Source: Bermanella sp047621325 (lineage in GTDB: Bacteria > Pseudomonadota > Gammaproteobacteria > Pseudomonadales > Oceanobacteraceae). Taken from it: DNA of 64,000 nucleotides. The stretch lies in the NCBI GenBank assembly GCA_047621325.1, contig JBLHLT010000001.1, positions 335,726 to 399,725 of the forward strand, read 5' to 3'. Shown here piece after piece: positions 8,981 to 18,795 of the stretch. Under the pieces are notes generated by a model that saw only the letters and a program-made list of their open reading frames with translations, ran no database searches and was not told the origin of the DNA. Numbering within the stretch: position 1 is the stretch's first letter; every line of letters starts with the position of its first letter. The translations under genes and the position numbers were made by a program.

Positions 8981-10045
8981 CTACTTGTGGTATTGAGGAC
9001 TTAATTCAACCACAGCCTCAATAAAAGCTTTGGCATGGTCTGGATCGACAAACTGATGAATACCATGACCTAAATTAAATATGTGGCCAGTGCCTTCACC
9101 ATAACTTGCAAGAATAGAAGCGACTTCTTCACGTATACGCTCAGGCTTCGCATACAGAACACTTGGATCCATATTACCTTGCAACGCAACTTGATCACCT
9201 ACGCGACGACGAGCATTACCAATATCTGTGGTCCAATCTAAACCAAGCGCATCACAGCCTGTATCGGCCATCATCTCTAACCATTGGCCTGCACCTTTGG
9301 TAAATAAGATCACTGGCACCTTACGGCCTTCATGCTCGCGGATTAAGCCATCAACAATTTTTTGCATATACTTAAGTGAAAATTCTTGGTACGCAGCATG
9401 GCTCAACACCCCACCCCAAGTATCAAAAATTTGTACCGCTTGAGCACCGGCTTTAATCTGTGCATTTAAGTAATCAATAACCGACAACGCCAATTTATTT
9501 AATAACTCATGCATCACTTCAGGCTGGTTATACATCATGGCTTTTACATGACGGAAATCTTTACTGCTACCGCCCTCAACCATATAAGTGGCTAACGTCC
9601 ACGGTGAACCCGAAAAACCAATCAACGGCACACTACCGTTTAGTTCACGACGAATCGTTGAAACGGCTTTGGTCACATAAGACAAATCACTTGCCGTATT
9701 CACAATTGGCAATGCGGCTACGTCTTGCTCAGTACGTACTACCTTTTTGAATTTAGGGCCTTCACCTGTTTCAAAATAAAGACCTAAATTCATGGCATCA
9801 GGAATCGTTAAAATATCGCTGAATAAAATCGCCGCATCTAATGGATAGCGCTCTAAAGGTTGCAGTGTTACCTCACAAGCAAAATCATGGTTCATGCACA
9901 AGTCCATGAACGAGCCTGCAGTAGCACGACTTGCACGATACTCAGGTAAATAACGACCCGCTTGGCGCATCATCCAGATTGGCGTGCGATCTACAGGCTG
10001 CTTAAGTAAAGCGCGAAGAAAACGATCGTTTTTTAATTCAGTCAT
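8981..10045 (-). CDS. hemE: Uroporphyrinogen decarboxylase
   Basis: HemE decarboxylates the four acetate side chains of uroporphyrinogen III to give coproporphyrinogen III in cytoplasmic heme synthesis. The 354-residue length is standard. Both signatures are visible: PIWMMRQAGRYLPEYR near residue 25 with the substrate-binding arginines, and GFSGSPWTLATYMVEG near residue 140. I chose the ATG at 10045 (MTELKNDRFL), with TTGGAA just upstream, over a frame extension to 10063. It lies beyond gltD as in Pseudomonas, but here a lipoprotein gene with its own terminator separates the two. Confidence 0.97.
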   Translation of the reverse strand: MTELKNDRFLRALLKQPVDRTPIWMMRQAGRYLPEYRASRATAGSFMDLCMNHDFACEVTLQPLERYPLDAAILFSDILTIPDAMNLGLYFETGEGPKFKKVVRTEQDVAALPIVNTASDLSYVTKAVSTIRRELNGSVPLIGFSGSPWTLATYMVEGGSSKDFRHVKAMMYNQPEVMHELLNKLALSVIDYLNAQIKAGAQAVQIFDTWGGVLSHAAYQEFSLKYMQKIVDGLIREHEGRKVPVILFTKGAGQWLEMMADTGCDALGLDWTTDIGNARRRVGDQVALQGNMDPSVLYAKPERIREEVASILASYGEGTGHIFNLGHGIHQFVDPDHAKAFIEAVVELSPQYHK

Positions 10046-10052
10046 ACATTCC

Positions 10053-10080
10053 AACAAAAACAATGCGCCCTGTGGGGCGC
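10053..10080 (-). terminator. Terminator of the Ig-like lipoprotein gene, in the hemE leader
   Basis: On the minus strand a GCGCCC/GGGCGC stem (10065-10070 paired with 10075-10080, 4-base loop) is followed by ATTGTTTTTG. It lies inside the 42-bp gap between the lipoprotein stop and the hemE start, immediately before the hemE ribosome site. Confidence 0.7.
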
Positions 10081-10087
10081 TTAAGAA

Positions 10088-12532
10088 TTAATCTTTGATA
10101 TCAAAATCAGTTAATTTGTATACAGTCACATCAGAGCCATCCGGCACGTAATAAGACGTAGACAGGCCATTGGGAACTACATCTGATGTTGAATCTTTAG
10201 AAATAGTAAGATGTGCAATTGCCGTTTTTGTTGCGTCATCAATTTCAATTGAAACAGTGTTACCAACAATACTTGCCACACCTGCACCACCATCAGTTGT
10301 AACACTGTCTAGCTGACCGTTTGTTAAGGATATAAGCAGCGTCGCGTTTTCAGGTAAACCTTGTGAACAGCGATTTTTTACCTTAATAGTATAAGTAGAC
10401 GTACCGCCTTCTACATTAACTGACAACTGAGGAAAGCTATTATTAGTTAAAGTCGACTCAAAACCAACAAGGTCAACCTCTAATTCACCACCTGATATAT
10501 CGATTCCACTAACTGTTTTTACATTAATGCCTATCGCTCCAAGGCCCGTAAGAGATTTAAAAGTTTCAGGTCTTATAATATTGGCAGTAATAAAGTGGCC
10601 ACGCGCGTTCAAGTATTCATATTTCTTATCTGCAACCGTCTTTGTTGCATTACCTGCATTTAATTTCCAAGCTTTTTCCCAAACTGGAAAAGTGCTCACC
10701 GGGTGAGTACTCGGCACAACTCCAACCCCAGTAGAGCTCAATACATCAACATCATTTCTATCTGTAATGATACTAGTGGTTTCTGGTAGGTGATTTCTCC
10801 GAACATCTGAGTCCGCGACTCTCCATGCAATATTTTGTGAACCAGCTTTAGCACTAGCATCAATACAGGTCAACGTGGTGTTTGTATCATACCTTCCAAG
10901 TGACTCATCCCAAGGGAAAGGACCCTCAATAAACGCAGAATCACCGCGAGACATTTGAATACGCACGCTGTCCTTTAAATTAATTTGTTCAGCACAGTGG
11001 CCTGCAGCAATTGCAGCATCAGAACAATTGGCACCTTGATATTTTATTGCAGATATATCGTCATAAGAACCATTGTTATTGGTATCAATAAATTCTTCAA
11101 AGAAGTTTGTGCTATCAATTGTATAGTTAACTGCTCCTGTTGAATCTTGATCCACCCACACTCGATAAGCATCTGCTGCCCACTTGAAGTCTGCAATACC
11201 GTCACCGTCAATATCAACTATCGGCTGATATGCACCGCCTGTTTCATAATTACCGCTTCCATTTGCATCTATATAAAATTCTTCATAAGTGGTAAATGAT
11301 TCACCAATATCAAACAAACCATTACTATTGGCATCTTGAAAATCACCTTGACCTCGAGTGTAAGCCACTATTGTCACATACCCATCTACAGGTCTCGGAT
11401 TTGAACCCTGCCAGGTAACAGAGCACTTACCATCAACTGTTTCACAGCTCGGCCCTATCATTCCGCCAGTTGCGCGAAAATATACTCGTGTTCCATCAAT
11501 TACAGGGTTTTGGTAGTGATCACCTATTCTTATGCCTAAATCAATGGTTGCACCATCATAGGCCCATGAGCGAGGGTTAAAAGATGTTGCTGACAAACTG
11601 AAGCTATTTTGATCACCAAGACTAGTGGCCATAGTAATAGGCACTGACATAGTGGTAATTGTATCTGTCACTACACCTGCTGTATTTTTAATATCGACAG
11701 ACGCTTTTACTCTAATGGTACCCGCTGCAGAACCTGCATTTAAAATCACTACGACTGATCCATCAGCACCAGTAATAGCTTTCTCTAAAGAAAGGGCTGC
11801 GCCGCCATACTCATGATCCAGTACGAACTTAACTGTACGATCAGGCATTGGATTGCCAGAGCGATCGACCACTTGGAAAGTTAATTTACTTAACGATGGA
11901 ACCTCTCCGGCACCATAGCCACTTAATGCAATTAAACTTGGCTCTGCCGACAAGAACTGAATAGCTCCTATTTCAGCTGCCTGAACTTTTATCGCTGTTC
12001 TTGCTGTTGCATTAGGGTTTTCGGTTTCTTCTGCAATATAAACCACTATATTATCTGTGGTGCCGAACTCCTTACCACAACCTAAATCTTTATAAGTAAC
12101 GGTTGCAGTACCTGACGCCTTAATTGTAGCTGGCGTGAACTCCGCTAAACCGGCGCTTGTACAAGTAGATACAAAAGACACTTCGCGCAAACCTAAAAAT
12201 TGCGCATTGTTAGTATTTAAATCAACTAAATCAACCGAAACAGTCGTGCTACCGCTAGCTGATAAGGACTCACTACCTATTAAACCTGTACGAGCAACAC
12301 CTGGTTGGAATGTACTGCCTGAGCCAATGCCAAGGGCAACTAACACATTATCCTCTGGCACGGTATCCGGCCCCGTATTAGTACCATCATCGGTGGTGTC
12401 TGTTGTATCCGGAGTATCGGTTGTTGTGTCGGACTTAGTAAAATTTGAGTCGCCTGACGAATCAGACCCGCCACAGGCTGTCAGTAATGACAGCAAGACC
12501 ATCATGGTCCACATTATTATTGTATTTTTCAT
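10088..12532 (-). CDS. Large Ig-like-domain surface lipoprotein
   Basis: 814-residue secreted lipoprotein of unknown specific function. It begins with a lipoprotein signal peptide ending in the lipobox LLTAC, so Cys20 would be lipidated. A Thr/Asp-rich low-complexity linker follows (about residues 30-60). The body looks like bacterial Ig-like (Big_1/invasin-type) beta domains, for example the TGADGSVVVILNAGSAAGTI strand pattern near residue 265. There are several Asp-rich calcium-loop-like segments (DANSNGLFDIGE, DIDGDGIADF, DTNNNGSYDD) in the middle. It probably lies on the cell surface as an adhesin or structural protein; this is inference. It is inserted between gltD and hemE, which are adjacent in Pseudomonas as I recall. 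Confidence 0.8.
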   Translation of the reverse strand: MKNTIIMWTMMVLLSLLTACGGSDSSGDSNFTKSDTTTDTPDTTDTTDDGTNTGPDTVPEDNVLVALGIGSGSTFQPGVARTGLIGSESLSASGSTTVSVDLVDLNTNNAQFLGLREVSFVSTCTSAGLAEFTPATIKASGTATVTYKDLGCGKEFGTTDNIVVYIAEETENPNATARTAIKVQAAEIGAIQFLSAEPSLIALSGYGAGEVPSLSKLTFQVVDRSGNPMPDRTVKFVLDHEYGGAALSLEKAITGADGSVVVILNAGSAAGTIRVKASVDIKNTAGVVTDTITTMSVPITMATSLGDQNSFSLSATSFNPRSWAYDGATIDLGIRIGDHYQNPVIDGTRVYFRATGGMIGPSCETVDGKCSVTWQGSNPRPVDGYVTIVAYTRGQGDFQDANSNGLFDIGESFTTYEEFYIDANGSGNYETGGAYQPIVDIDGDGIADFKWAADAYRVWVDQDSTGAVNYTIDSTNFFEEFIDTNNNGSYDDISAIKYQGANCSDAAIAAGHCAEQINLKDSVRIQMSRGDSAFIEGPFPWDESLGRYDTNTTLTCIDASAKAGSQNIAWRVADSDVRRNHLPETTSIITDRNDVDVLSSTGVGVVPSTHPVSTFPVWEKAWKLNAGNATKTVADKKYEYLNARGHFITANIIRPETFKSLTGLGAIGINVKTVSGIDISGGELEVDLVGFESTLTNNSFPQLSVNVEGGTSTYTIKVKNRCSQGLPENATLLISLTNGQLDSVTTDGGAGVASIVGNTVSIEIDDATKTAIAHLTISKDSTSDVVPNGLSTSYYVPDGSDVTVYKLTDFDIKD

Positions 12533-12625
12533 GAGGTTCCCTGTTATTTCCCGCTTACGCTTACCGTGATTTATTCAGTGGGCTATTATCTATGCATCAC
12601 TGTGAACTAACAATGACGCAAATAC

Positions 12626-12665
12626 AAAAAAGCACGACTAACCCTAAGATTATCGTGCTTTTTTT
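12626..12665 (-). terminator. Terminator after gltBD
   Basis: The inverted repeat AAAGCACGA/TCGTGCTTT encloses a 15-base loop and is flanked by A-rich and T-rich tracts. It lies 20 bp after the gltD stop and works on the minus strand (a T run also follows on the plus strand). It separates gltBD from the lipoprotein gene. Confidence 0.8.
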
Positions 12666-12685
12666 GTAACAGAGCTGTTTATTTT

Positions 12686-14104
12686 TTAAACGTCTAAGAA
12701 GTCTAAAATACCTTCAGCGGCTTGGCGACCTTCCCAAATGGCGGTTACCACTAGGTCAGAGCCACGAACCATATCACCACCAGCAAACACTTTTTTGTTA
12801 CTGGTTTGGAATTTAAACTCTTGCTCTTCTGGTGCAACTACACCGTCCCAGCTGTTGAGTTCGATTCCAAAGTCTTTAAACCAAGGTGCAGGGCTTGGGC
12901 GGAAACCAAACGCGACTAGTACCGCATCAGCTGGCAATACTTCTTCAGAGCCTTCGATCACTTCTGGACGGCTACGGCCATTTTCATCTGGCTCGCCCAT
13001 TTTAGTGGTAACGACTTTAACACCTTCGACCTTATCTTCACCAACGATGGCAACCGGTTGACGGTTAAATAAGAACTTAACACCTTCTTCTTTAGCGTTG
13101 ACTACTTCACGCTTAGAACCAGGCATGTTGGCTTCATCACGACGGTAAGCACAAGCAACGGACTTAGCACCTTGACGAATAGATGTTCGGTTACAGTCCA
13201 TTGCGGTATCACCACCACCTAGTACCACTACTTTTTTGCCTTTCATATCAATGAAATCAGCCGCGTTCTTTTCCCAGCCTTGGTTGTGATTGACGTTGGC
13301 AATCAAGAAATCCAAAGCATCATAAACGCCTGGTAAATCTTCACCTGGGAAACCACCTTTCATGTAGTTGTAAGTACCCATACCAAGGAAAACAGCATCA
13401 TATTCAGCTTCTAATTCGCTGAATTGAATATCTTTACCTATTTCGGTATTTAAGCGAAATTCAACACCCATGCCTTCGAAGACTTCGCGACGACGGGCCA
13501 TTACGCTTTTTTCAAGTTTAAATTCTGGAATACCAAAGGTTAATAAGCCGCCAATTTCTGGGTACTTATCAAACACAACCGGCGTCACACCATTGCGCGC
13601 TAAAACGTCAGCGGCACCTAGGCCTGCAGGGCCTGCTCCAATAATGGCAACTCGCTTGCCAGTCGGCACAACTTTAGACATATCAGGACGCCAACCCATC
13701 GCTAATGCGGTATCGGTAATATATTTCTCAACATTACCAATGGTAACCGCACCAAAACCATCATTTAGCGTACAAGCACCTTCACATAAACGATCTTGTG
13801 GACACACTCGACCACACACTTCAGGTAAGGTATTGGTCGCGTGGCTTAACTCCACGGCTTCCATTATGTTGCCTTCACTGGCCAGTTGTAACCAGTTTGG
13901 AATGTAGTTATGCACTGGGCATTTCCACTCACAATAAGGGTTACCACACGATAAACAACGGTGGGCTTGTTCACCAGCCTGTTCTTGCTGGAACGGCTGA
14001 TAAATTTCCACGAAATTTTGTTTACGGGTTTTAATATTCTTTTTAGCTGGGTCTTTACGACCCACATCTAAAAATTGAAAATCATTACTTAATCGTTTCG
14101 CCAT
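12686..14104 (-). CDS. gltD: Glutamate synthase small (beta) subunit
   Basis: GltD is the NADPH-oxidising flavoprotein subunit of glutamate synthase (GOGAT), passing electrons to GltB for glutamate formation from glutamine and 2-oxoglutarate. The product is 472 residues, the usual length. It shows N-terminal cysteine clusters for 4Fe-4S centres (CLSCGNPYCEWKCPVHNYIP; CGRVCPQDRLCEGAC), an FAD-binding GAGPAGLGAA near residue 150 and an NADPH-binding GGGDTAMDCNR near 285. The ATG at 14104 is preceded by a strong GAGGTGA site. It is 37 bp downstream of gltB in the same operon. Confidence 0.97.
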   Translation of the reverse strand: MAKRLSNDFQFLDVGRKDPAKKNIKTRKQNFVEIYQPFQQEQAGEQAHRCLSCGNPYCEWKCPVHNYIPNWLQLASEGNIMEAVELSHATNTLPEVCGRVCPQDRLCEGACTLNDGFGAVTIGNVEKYITDTALAMGWRPDMSKVVPTGKRVAIIGAGPAGLGAADVLARNGVTPVVFDKYPEIGGLLTFGIPEFKLEKSVMARRREVFEGMGVEFRLNTEIGKDIQFSELEAEYDAVFLGMGTYNYMKGGFPGEDLPGVYDALDFLIANVNHNQGWEKNAADFIDMKGKKVVVLGGGDTAMDCNRTSIRQGAKSVACAYRRDEANMPGSKREVVNAKEEGVKFLFNRQPVAIVGEDKVEGVKVVTTKMGEPDENGRSRPEVIEGSEEVLPADAVLVAFGFRPSPAPWFKDFGIELNSWDGVVAPEEQEFKFQTSNKKVFAGGDMVRGSDLVVTAIWEGRQAAEGILDFLDV

Positions 14105-14141
14105 AGTCACCTCTGTCTGACTCACTCGCTATTGGTAAAAA

Positions 14142-17100
14142 TTACTCGGAGCGAGTCCGGGTGTTTTTCAGCAATTGTTCTAAGCTCGCCGCCTTAGGCT
14201 TAACCAACCAGAACTTGCCAATGTAATTATCGAAGCGGTCCAAAATAGTTTGGCCCCAAGCACTGCCTGTTTCTTCAACGTAATTTTTAATAATGCCGCG
14301 TAAGTGATTACGATGGCCTTCGGTTTCTTCATTACTAATGCGGTGAATATCTACTAACTCGTGATTGTATTTATCCACAAAGGTGTTGTCTTGATCTAAG
14401 ACGTATGCAAAACCACCTGTCATACCGGCACCGAAGTTATAGCCAGTACTGCCTAAAACCGTTACTTGACCGCCTGTCATGTATTCACAACAGTGATCAC
14501 CTGCGCCCTCTACTACCGCTTTCGCGCCAGAGTTACGCACTGCAAAACGTTCACCTGCACGACCTGCCGCTAGCAGCTTACCGCCAGTGGCACCGTATAA
14601 GCAGGTATTACCTACAATTGACGCGTCTTGTGATGCGAATTCAGATACCTTAGGTGGGAAAATCACAAGCTTACCGCCTGTCATGCCTTTACCTACGTAG
14701 TCGTTCGCATCCCCTTCAAGGCGCATCTCAAGACCACCGGCATTCCACACACCAAATGATTGGCCCGCTGTACCGGTTAAGTTAATTTTAATTGGTGCTG
14801 TTGCCATGCCTTGGTTGCCATGACGCAATGCAATTTCACCCGACAAGCGTGCGCCAATTGAACGATCGCAGTTACCAATTGTGTAAGTGAAGTTACCACC
14901 TGCCTTGCTTTCAATGGCTACCAGTGTATCTGCAACCATGCGTTCGGCCATCGCACCGTCATCGTAAGGATTATTACGATCAACCTGAACAGTGTGCGGT
15001 TTATCCGCTGGGATAAGGTCACTGCCTAGTAACGGAGTAAGGTCTATTTTTCTTTGTTTATTCGTAGCGCCTTCGATCATCTCTAGAAGATCTGTACGGC
15101 CAACCAATTCACCTAAAGAACGCACGCCCACTGCCGCCATCCATTGACGGGTCTCTTCTGCAACAAAGCGGAAGAAGTTTTTCACCATCTCAACAGAGCC
15201 AATAAAATGCTTTTCACGCAAGTAATCATTTTGTGTAGCAACACCTGTCGCACAATTATTCAAGTGACAAATACGCAAGTATTTACAGCCTAGAGCAACC
15301 ATTGGCGTCGTACCAAAACCAAAGCTTTCAGCGCCTAGCATGGCCGCCTTAACAATGTCTAAGCCCGTTTTTAAACCACCATCCGTTTGTAGGCGTACTT
15401 TCCCACGCAAATCATTTGCTCGTAGTGTCTGGTGTGCTTCTGACAAACCAAGCTCAAATGGCGAGCCGGCATACTTAATAGACGTTAATGGTGATGCCGC
15501 TGTACCGCCGTCATAACCAGAAATCGTAATCAAATCAGCATATGCTTTGGCAACACCTGCTGCGATGGTGCCAACACCTGGTTCTGATACCAATTTCACT
15601 GACACTTTCGCGCGTGGATTCACTTGCTTAAGGTCATAAATTAACTGAGCCAAATCTTCGATAGAGTAAATATCGTGATGCGGTGGCGGTGAAATCAAAG
15701 TCACACCCGGCACCGAATAACGCAAGGTAGCAATAAGGTTATTGACCTTACCGCCTGGCAACTGACCACCTTCACCCGGTTTCGCACCCTGAGCCACTTT
15801 AATCTGTAATACGTCCGCACTTGATAAGTAATGCGGTGTCACGCCAAAACGACCCGACGCAATTTGCTTGATACGAGAGTTTTTAACCGTGCCATAACGC
15901 TTAGGATCTTCACCACCTTCACCAGAGTTAGAATTACCACCTAACTCGTTCATAGCTTGTGCGAGTGCTTCATGCGCTTCTGGCGATAACGCTCCTAATG
16001 ACATAGCCGCAGAGTCAAAGCGTGGGAAAATCGCTTCAATCGGTTCAACTTCATCGATTGAAATACTGTTATTGGTTTTAACGGCTAACAAATCACGTAA
16101 CGTTGCTGCAGGACGGTTGTTCACAAGATCAGCGTACTTATCGTACGACGCTTGGGAACCAGTCTGTACGGCATCCTGAATAGTTGTAATCACATCTGGA
16201 TTAAAGGCGTGATACTCACCACCGTGAACATATTTCAGTAAACCACCTTGATCCAACCCTTTGCGCTCTTTCCATGCATTGGCTGCATTTCGCACAAGGT
16301 CTTCTTGGAATTCATCAAAACCAGCACCTTGAATACGGCTGCTCAATCCACAAAAACAAAGATCAACCACATCACTTGCAAGACCAATACCTTCAAATAA
16401 TTGCGAACCGCGGTATGAAGCAATTGTAGAGATACCCATTTTAGATAGGATTTTCAGCAAGCCTTTGCGAATACCCTTACGGTAGTTTTGGTTCGACTGC
16501 AAAGGATCGCCCAATAACTCACCCGTACGGTGCATATCTGCTAGCACTTCATAGGTTAACCATGGGTAAACCGCGGTAGCACCAAATCCAATCAGAACGG
16601 CGAAGTGATGCGCGTCGCGGGCATCGCCCGTTTCAATAACTAGGTTACTTTCAGTACGCAAACCTTTCTTAATTAAACCGTGATGCACTGCACCTGTCGC
16701 CATTGCTGCAGGAACCACCAACTGGCCAGCCGCAATATTGCGATCAGACAAAATTAGAATGGTAATCCCTTCTTGAGAGGCGCTAATCGCTTGCTCTACA
16801 ACACTATCAATCGCCGCTTTAAGGCCGAAATCAGCGTTATAACCAAGAGAAATAGTTGTAAATTTAAACTCTTCTTTACCCGTACTCTTCAAGCCATTGA
16901 ATTTTAATGGTGATAAAACAGGGCTAGTTAGCACGATACGCTTAGCGTGATCGGCATTTTCAACAAATACGTTTTGCTCTTTACCAATACACGTTTCAAG
17001 CGACATTACGATCGCTTCACGTAATGGATCGATTGGCGGATTCGTCACCTGTGCAAACATTTGACGGAAATAATCCGCAACATGGCGAGACTTCTGCGAA

Positions 17101-18590
17101 AGCACAGCCATTGGCGCATCATCACCCATTGAGCCAGTGCCTTCGACACCTTGTTCGGCCATAGGACGCAATACTTGCTCACGCTCTTCAAAGCTAACAA
17201 GGTGTAGTTTTTGACGAGCTTTTAATTCATCTTTGTTTAAATTATTTTCTTTGAAGCTTTCTAGCTCTAATTTAGATTCAATTCGCATTGAGTTTTCTTT
17301 CAACCATTTGCTGTAAGGTTGAGAATTCTTCAAGCGATTATCAATTTCGTCTGCTTCTAACACTTCACCCGTTAAGGTATCAATCGCTAGAATCTGACCA
17401 GGACCAACACGCCCTTTTGAAATAACATCTTCTGGTTTATAGCTGTGCGTACCAATTTCAGAAGCCACTGTAATAAAGCCATTTTTGGTTTTCACCCAAC
17501 GAGAAGGGCGCAAGCCATTACGGTCAAGACCACAAACCGCATAACGACCATCAGTAATAACCAAGCCAGCCGGACCATCCCAAGGCTCCATATGCATTGA
17601 GTTGTAGTCATAGAATGCGCGTAAATCAGCATCCATTGTCTCAACGTTTTGCCAAGCCGGTGGAATCATCATGCGGATCGCGCGGAACATATCCATACCA
17701 CCGGTATGCAATAGCTCAAGCATGTTATCCATAGAAGACGAATCCGAACCTGTTGTATTAACAATAGGCTGAATAGACTCCAAGTTTTCTAACAATGGCG
17801 ATTGGAATTTATTACCTCGGGCTGCCGCCCAGTTACGATTACCGCGAATGGTGTTGATCTCACCATTGTGAGCCAATAGACGGAATGGCTGAGCCAAAGG
17901 CCAGCGCGGCGCGGTATTAGTAGAAAAGCGCTGATGGAATACACAAATAGCGGTTTCTAAGCGTTCATCACCTAGATCTAAATAGAAATTGGGAAGGTCC
18001 ACTGGCATCATTAAACCTTTATAAGACAAGGTTTTTTCTGACAAAGAACAAATGTAGAAGTCGCTGAATTCAGCTAAGGCAATTTCAGCCTTACGACGCG
18101 CATAATATAGTTGTACCGCAAATGCTTGCTCTGTTTTTGTCTCTGTTGCGCTTACAAATACCTGCTCAAAACGAGGCAAACAATCAACCGCCATAGGCCC
18201 TAAGCAGTCATTATTTGTAGGAACCACACGCCAGCCATTTACCGCTAAACCTTGATCAGCAAACGCTTTATTCATTGCGGTACGCTGTTGATCTGCAATT
18301 GCAGCATCTAGATCTAAGAAGATCATACCCACAGCATATTGTTCAGGCAGCTCTATACCCAAGTCGGCTTTAGCCACCTGACGTAAGAAGCCATCTGGCT
18401 TTTGAATCAATAAGCCACAACCATCACCTGTTTTGCCATCTGCCGCGATACCGCCGCGGTGTGTCATACAAGTCAATGATTCAATAGCCGTACGCAATAG
18501 GTCATGACTCGTCTGACCTTCCATGTGGGCAATCAAGCCAAAACCACAGTTGTCTTTGAATTCACCTGGTGTGTACAGACCTGTTCTCAT
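14142..18590 (-). CDS. gltB: Glutamate synthase large (alpha) subunit
   Basis: GltB (1482 residues) holds the glutamine amidotransferase and FMN/3Fe-4S synthase sites of GOGAT. The start at 18590 (MRTGLYTPGEFKDNCGFG) matches Pseudomonas GltB starts and has GAGAG upstream; a frame extension of 16 residues was rejected. Cys15 is the likely catalytic nucleophile after propeptide removal. HRGGIAADGKTGDGCGLL, the FMN-binding barrel (SLGALSPEAHEALAQAMNEL; GEGGEDPKRYG), the Fe-S cysteines around CKYLRICHLNNCATGVATQ, and the GXGXG beta-helix repeats at the C-terminus are all present. The operon with gltD is intact; a 205-bp leader separates it from damX. Confidence 0.97.
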   Translation of the reverse strand: MRTGLYTPGEFKDNCGFGLIAHMEGQTSHDLLRTAIESLTCMTHRGGIAADGKTGDGCGLLIQKPDGFLRQVAKADLGIELPEQYAVGMIFLDLDAAIADQQRTAMNKAFADQGLAVNGWRVVPTNNDCLGPMAVDCLPRFEQVFVSATETKTEQAFAVQLYYARRKAEIALAEFSDFYICSLSEKTLSYKGLMMPVDLPNFYLDLGDERLETAICVFHQRFSTNTAPRWPLAQPFRLLAHNGEINTIRGNRNWAAARGNKFQSPLLENLESIQPIVNTTGSDSSSMDNMLELLHTGGMDMFRAIRMMIPPAWQNVETMDADLRAFYDYNSMHMEPWDGPAGLVITDGRYAVCGLDRNGLRPSRWVKTKNGFITVASEIGTHSYKPEDVISKGRVGPGQILAIDTLTGEVLEADEIDNRLKNSQPYSKWLKENSMRIESKLELESFKENNLNKDELKARQKLHLVSFEEREQVLRPMAEQGVEGTGSMGDDAPMAVLSQKSRHVADYFRQMFAQVTNPPIDPLREAIVMSLETCIGKEQNVFVENADHAKRIVLTSPVLSPLKFNGLKSTGKEEFKFTTISLGYNADFGLKAAIDSVVEQAISASQEGITILILSDRNIAAGQLVVPAAMATGAVHHGLIKKGLRTESNLVIETGDARDAHHFAVLIGFGATAVYPWLTYEVLADMHRTGELLGDPLQSNQNYRKGIRKGLLKILSKMGISTIASYRGSQLFEGIGLASDVVDLCFCGLSSRIQGAGFDEFQEDLVRNAANAWKERKGLDQGGLLKYVHGGEYHAFNPDVITTIQDAVQTGSQASYDKYADLVNNRPAATLRDLLAVKTNNSISIDEVEPIEAIFPRFDSAAMSLGALSPEAHEALAQAMNELGGNSNSGEGGEDPKRYGTVKNSRIKQIASGRFGVTPHYLSSADVLQIKVAQGAKPGEGGQLPGGKVNNLIATLRYSVPGVTLISPPPHHDIYSIEDLAQLIYDLKQVNPRAKVSVKLVSEPGVGTIAAGVAKAYADLITISGYDGGTAASPLTSIKYAGSPFELGLSEAHQTLRANDLRGKVRLQTDGGLKTGLDIVKAAMLGAESFGFGTTPMVALGCKYLRICHLNNCATGVATQNDYLREKHFIGSVEMVKNFFRFVAEETRQWMAAVGVRSLGELVGRTDLLEMIEGATNKQRKIDLTPLLGSDLIPADKPHTVQVDRNNPYDDGAMAERMVADTLVAIESKAGGNFTYTIGNCDRSIGARLSGEIALRHGNQGMATAPIKINLTGTAGQSFGVWNAGGLEMRLEGDANDYVGKGMTGGKLVIFPPKVSEFASQDASIVGNTCLYGATGGKLLAAGRAGERFAVRNSGAKAVVEGAGDHCCEYMTGGQVTVLGSTGYNFGAGMTGGFAYVLDQDNTFVDKYNHELVDIHRISNEETEGHRNHLRGIIKNYVEETGSAWGQTILDRFDNYIGKFWLVKPKAASLEQLLKNTRTRSE

Positions 18591-18795
18591 AGACGCTCTC
18601 ATCAAAAATTCTTTATAAATCAATGCCTTATATGGCATTTGGACGCCGATTCAGTAGTTTTGAACAGACAAAAGGAGGCTTATTCTACACGCGAGTGAGG
18701 GTAGGCTCAAATAAATTAGCCAAACTAGAGGTTTATCACGTAAAGAGGAGGGGAATTCCGTTACGCTGTGCAGTTAAGATAAATGTAAAATAGGG

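Noticed and set aside
12135..12569. 144-codon plus-strand ORF over the lipoprotein start
   Set aside because: It mirrors the Thr/Asp-rich signal and linker region of the Ig-like lipoprotein and has no family features.
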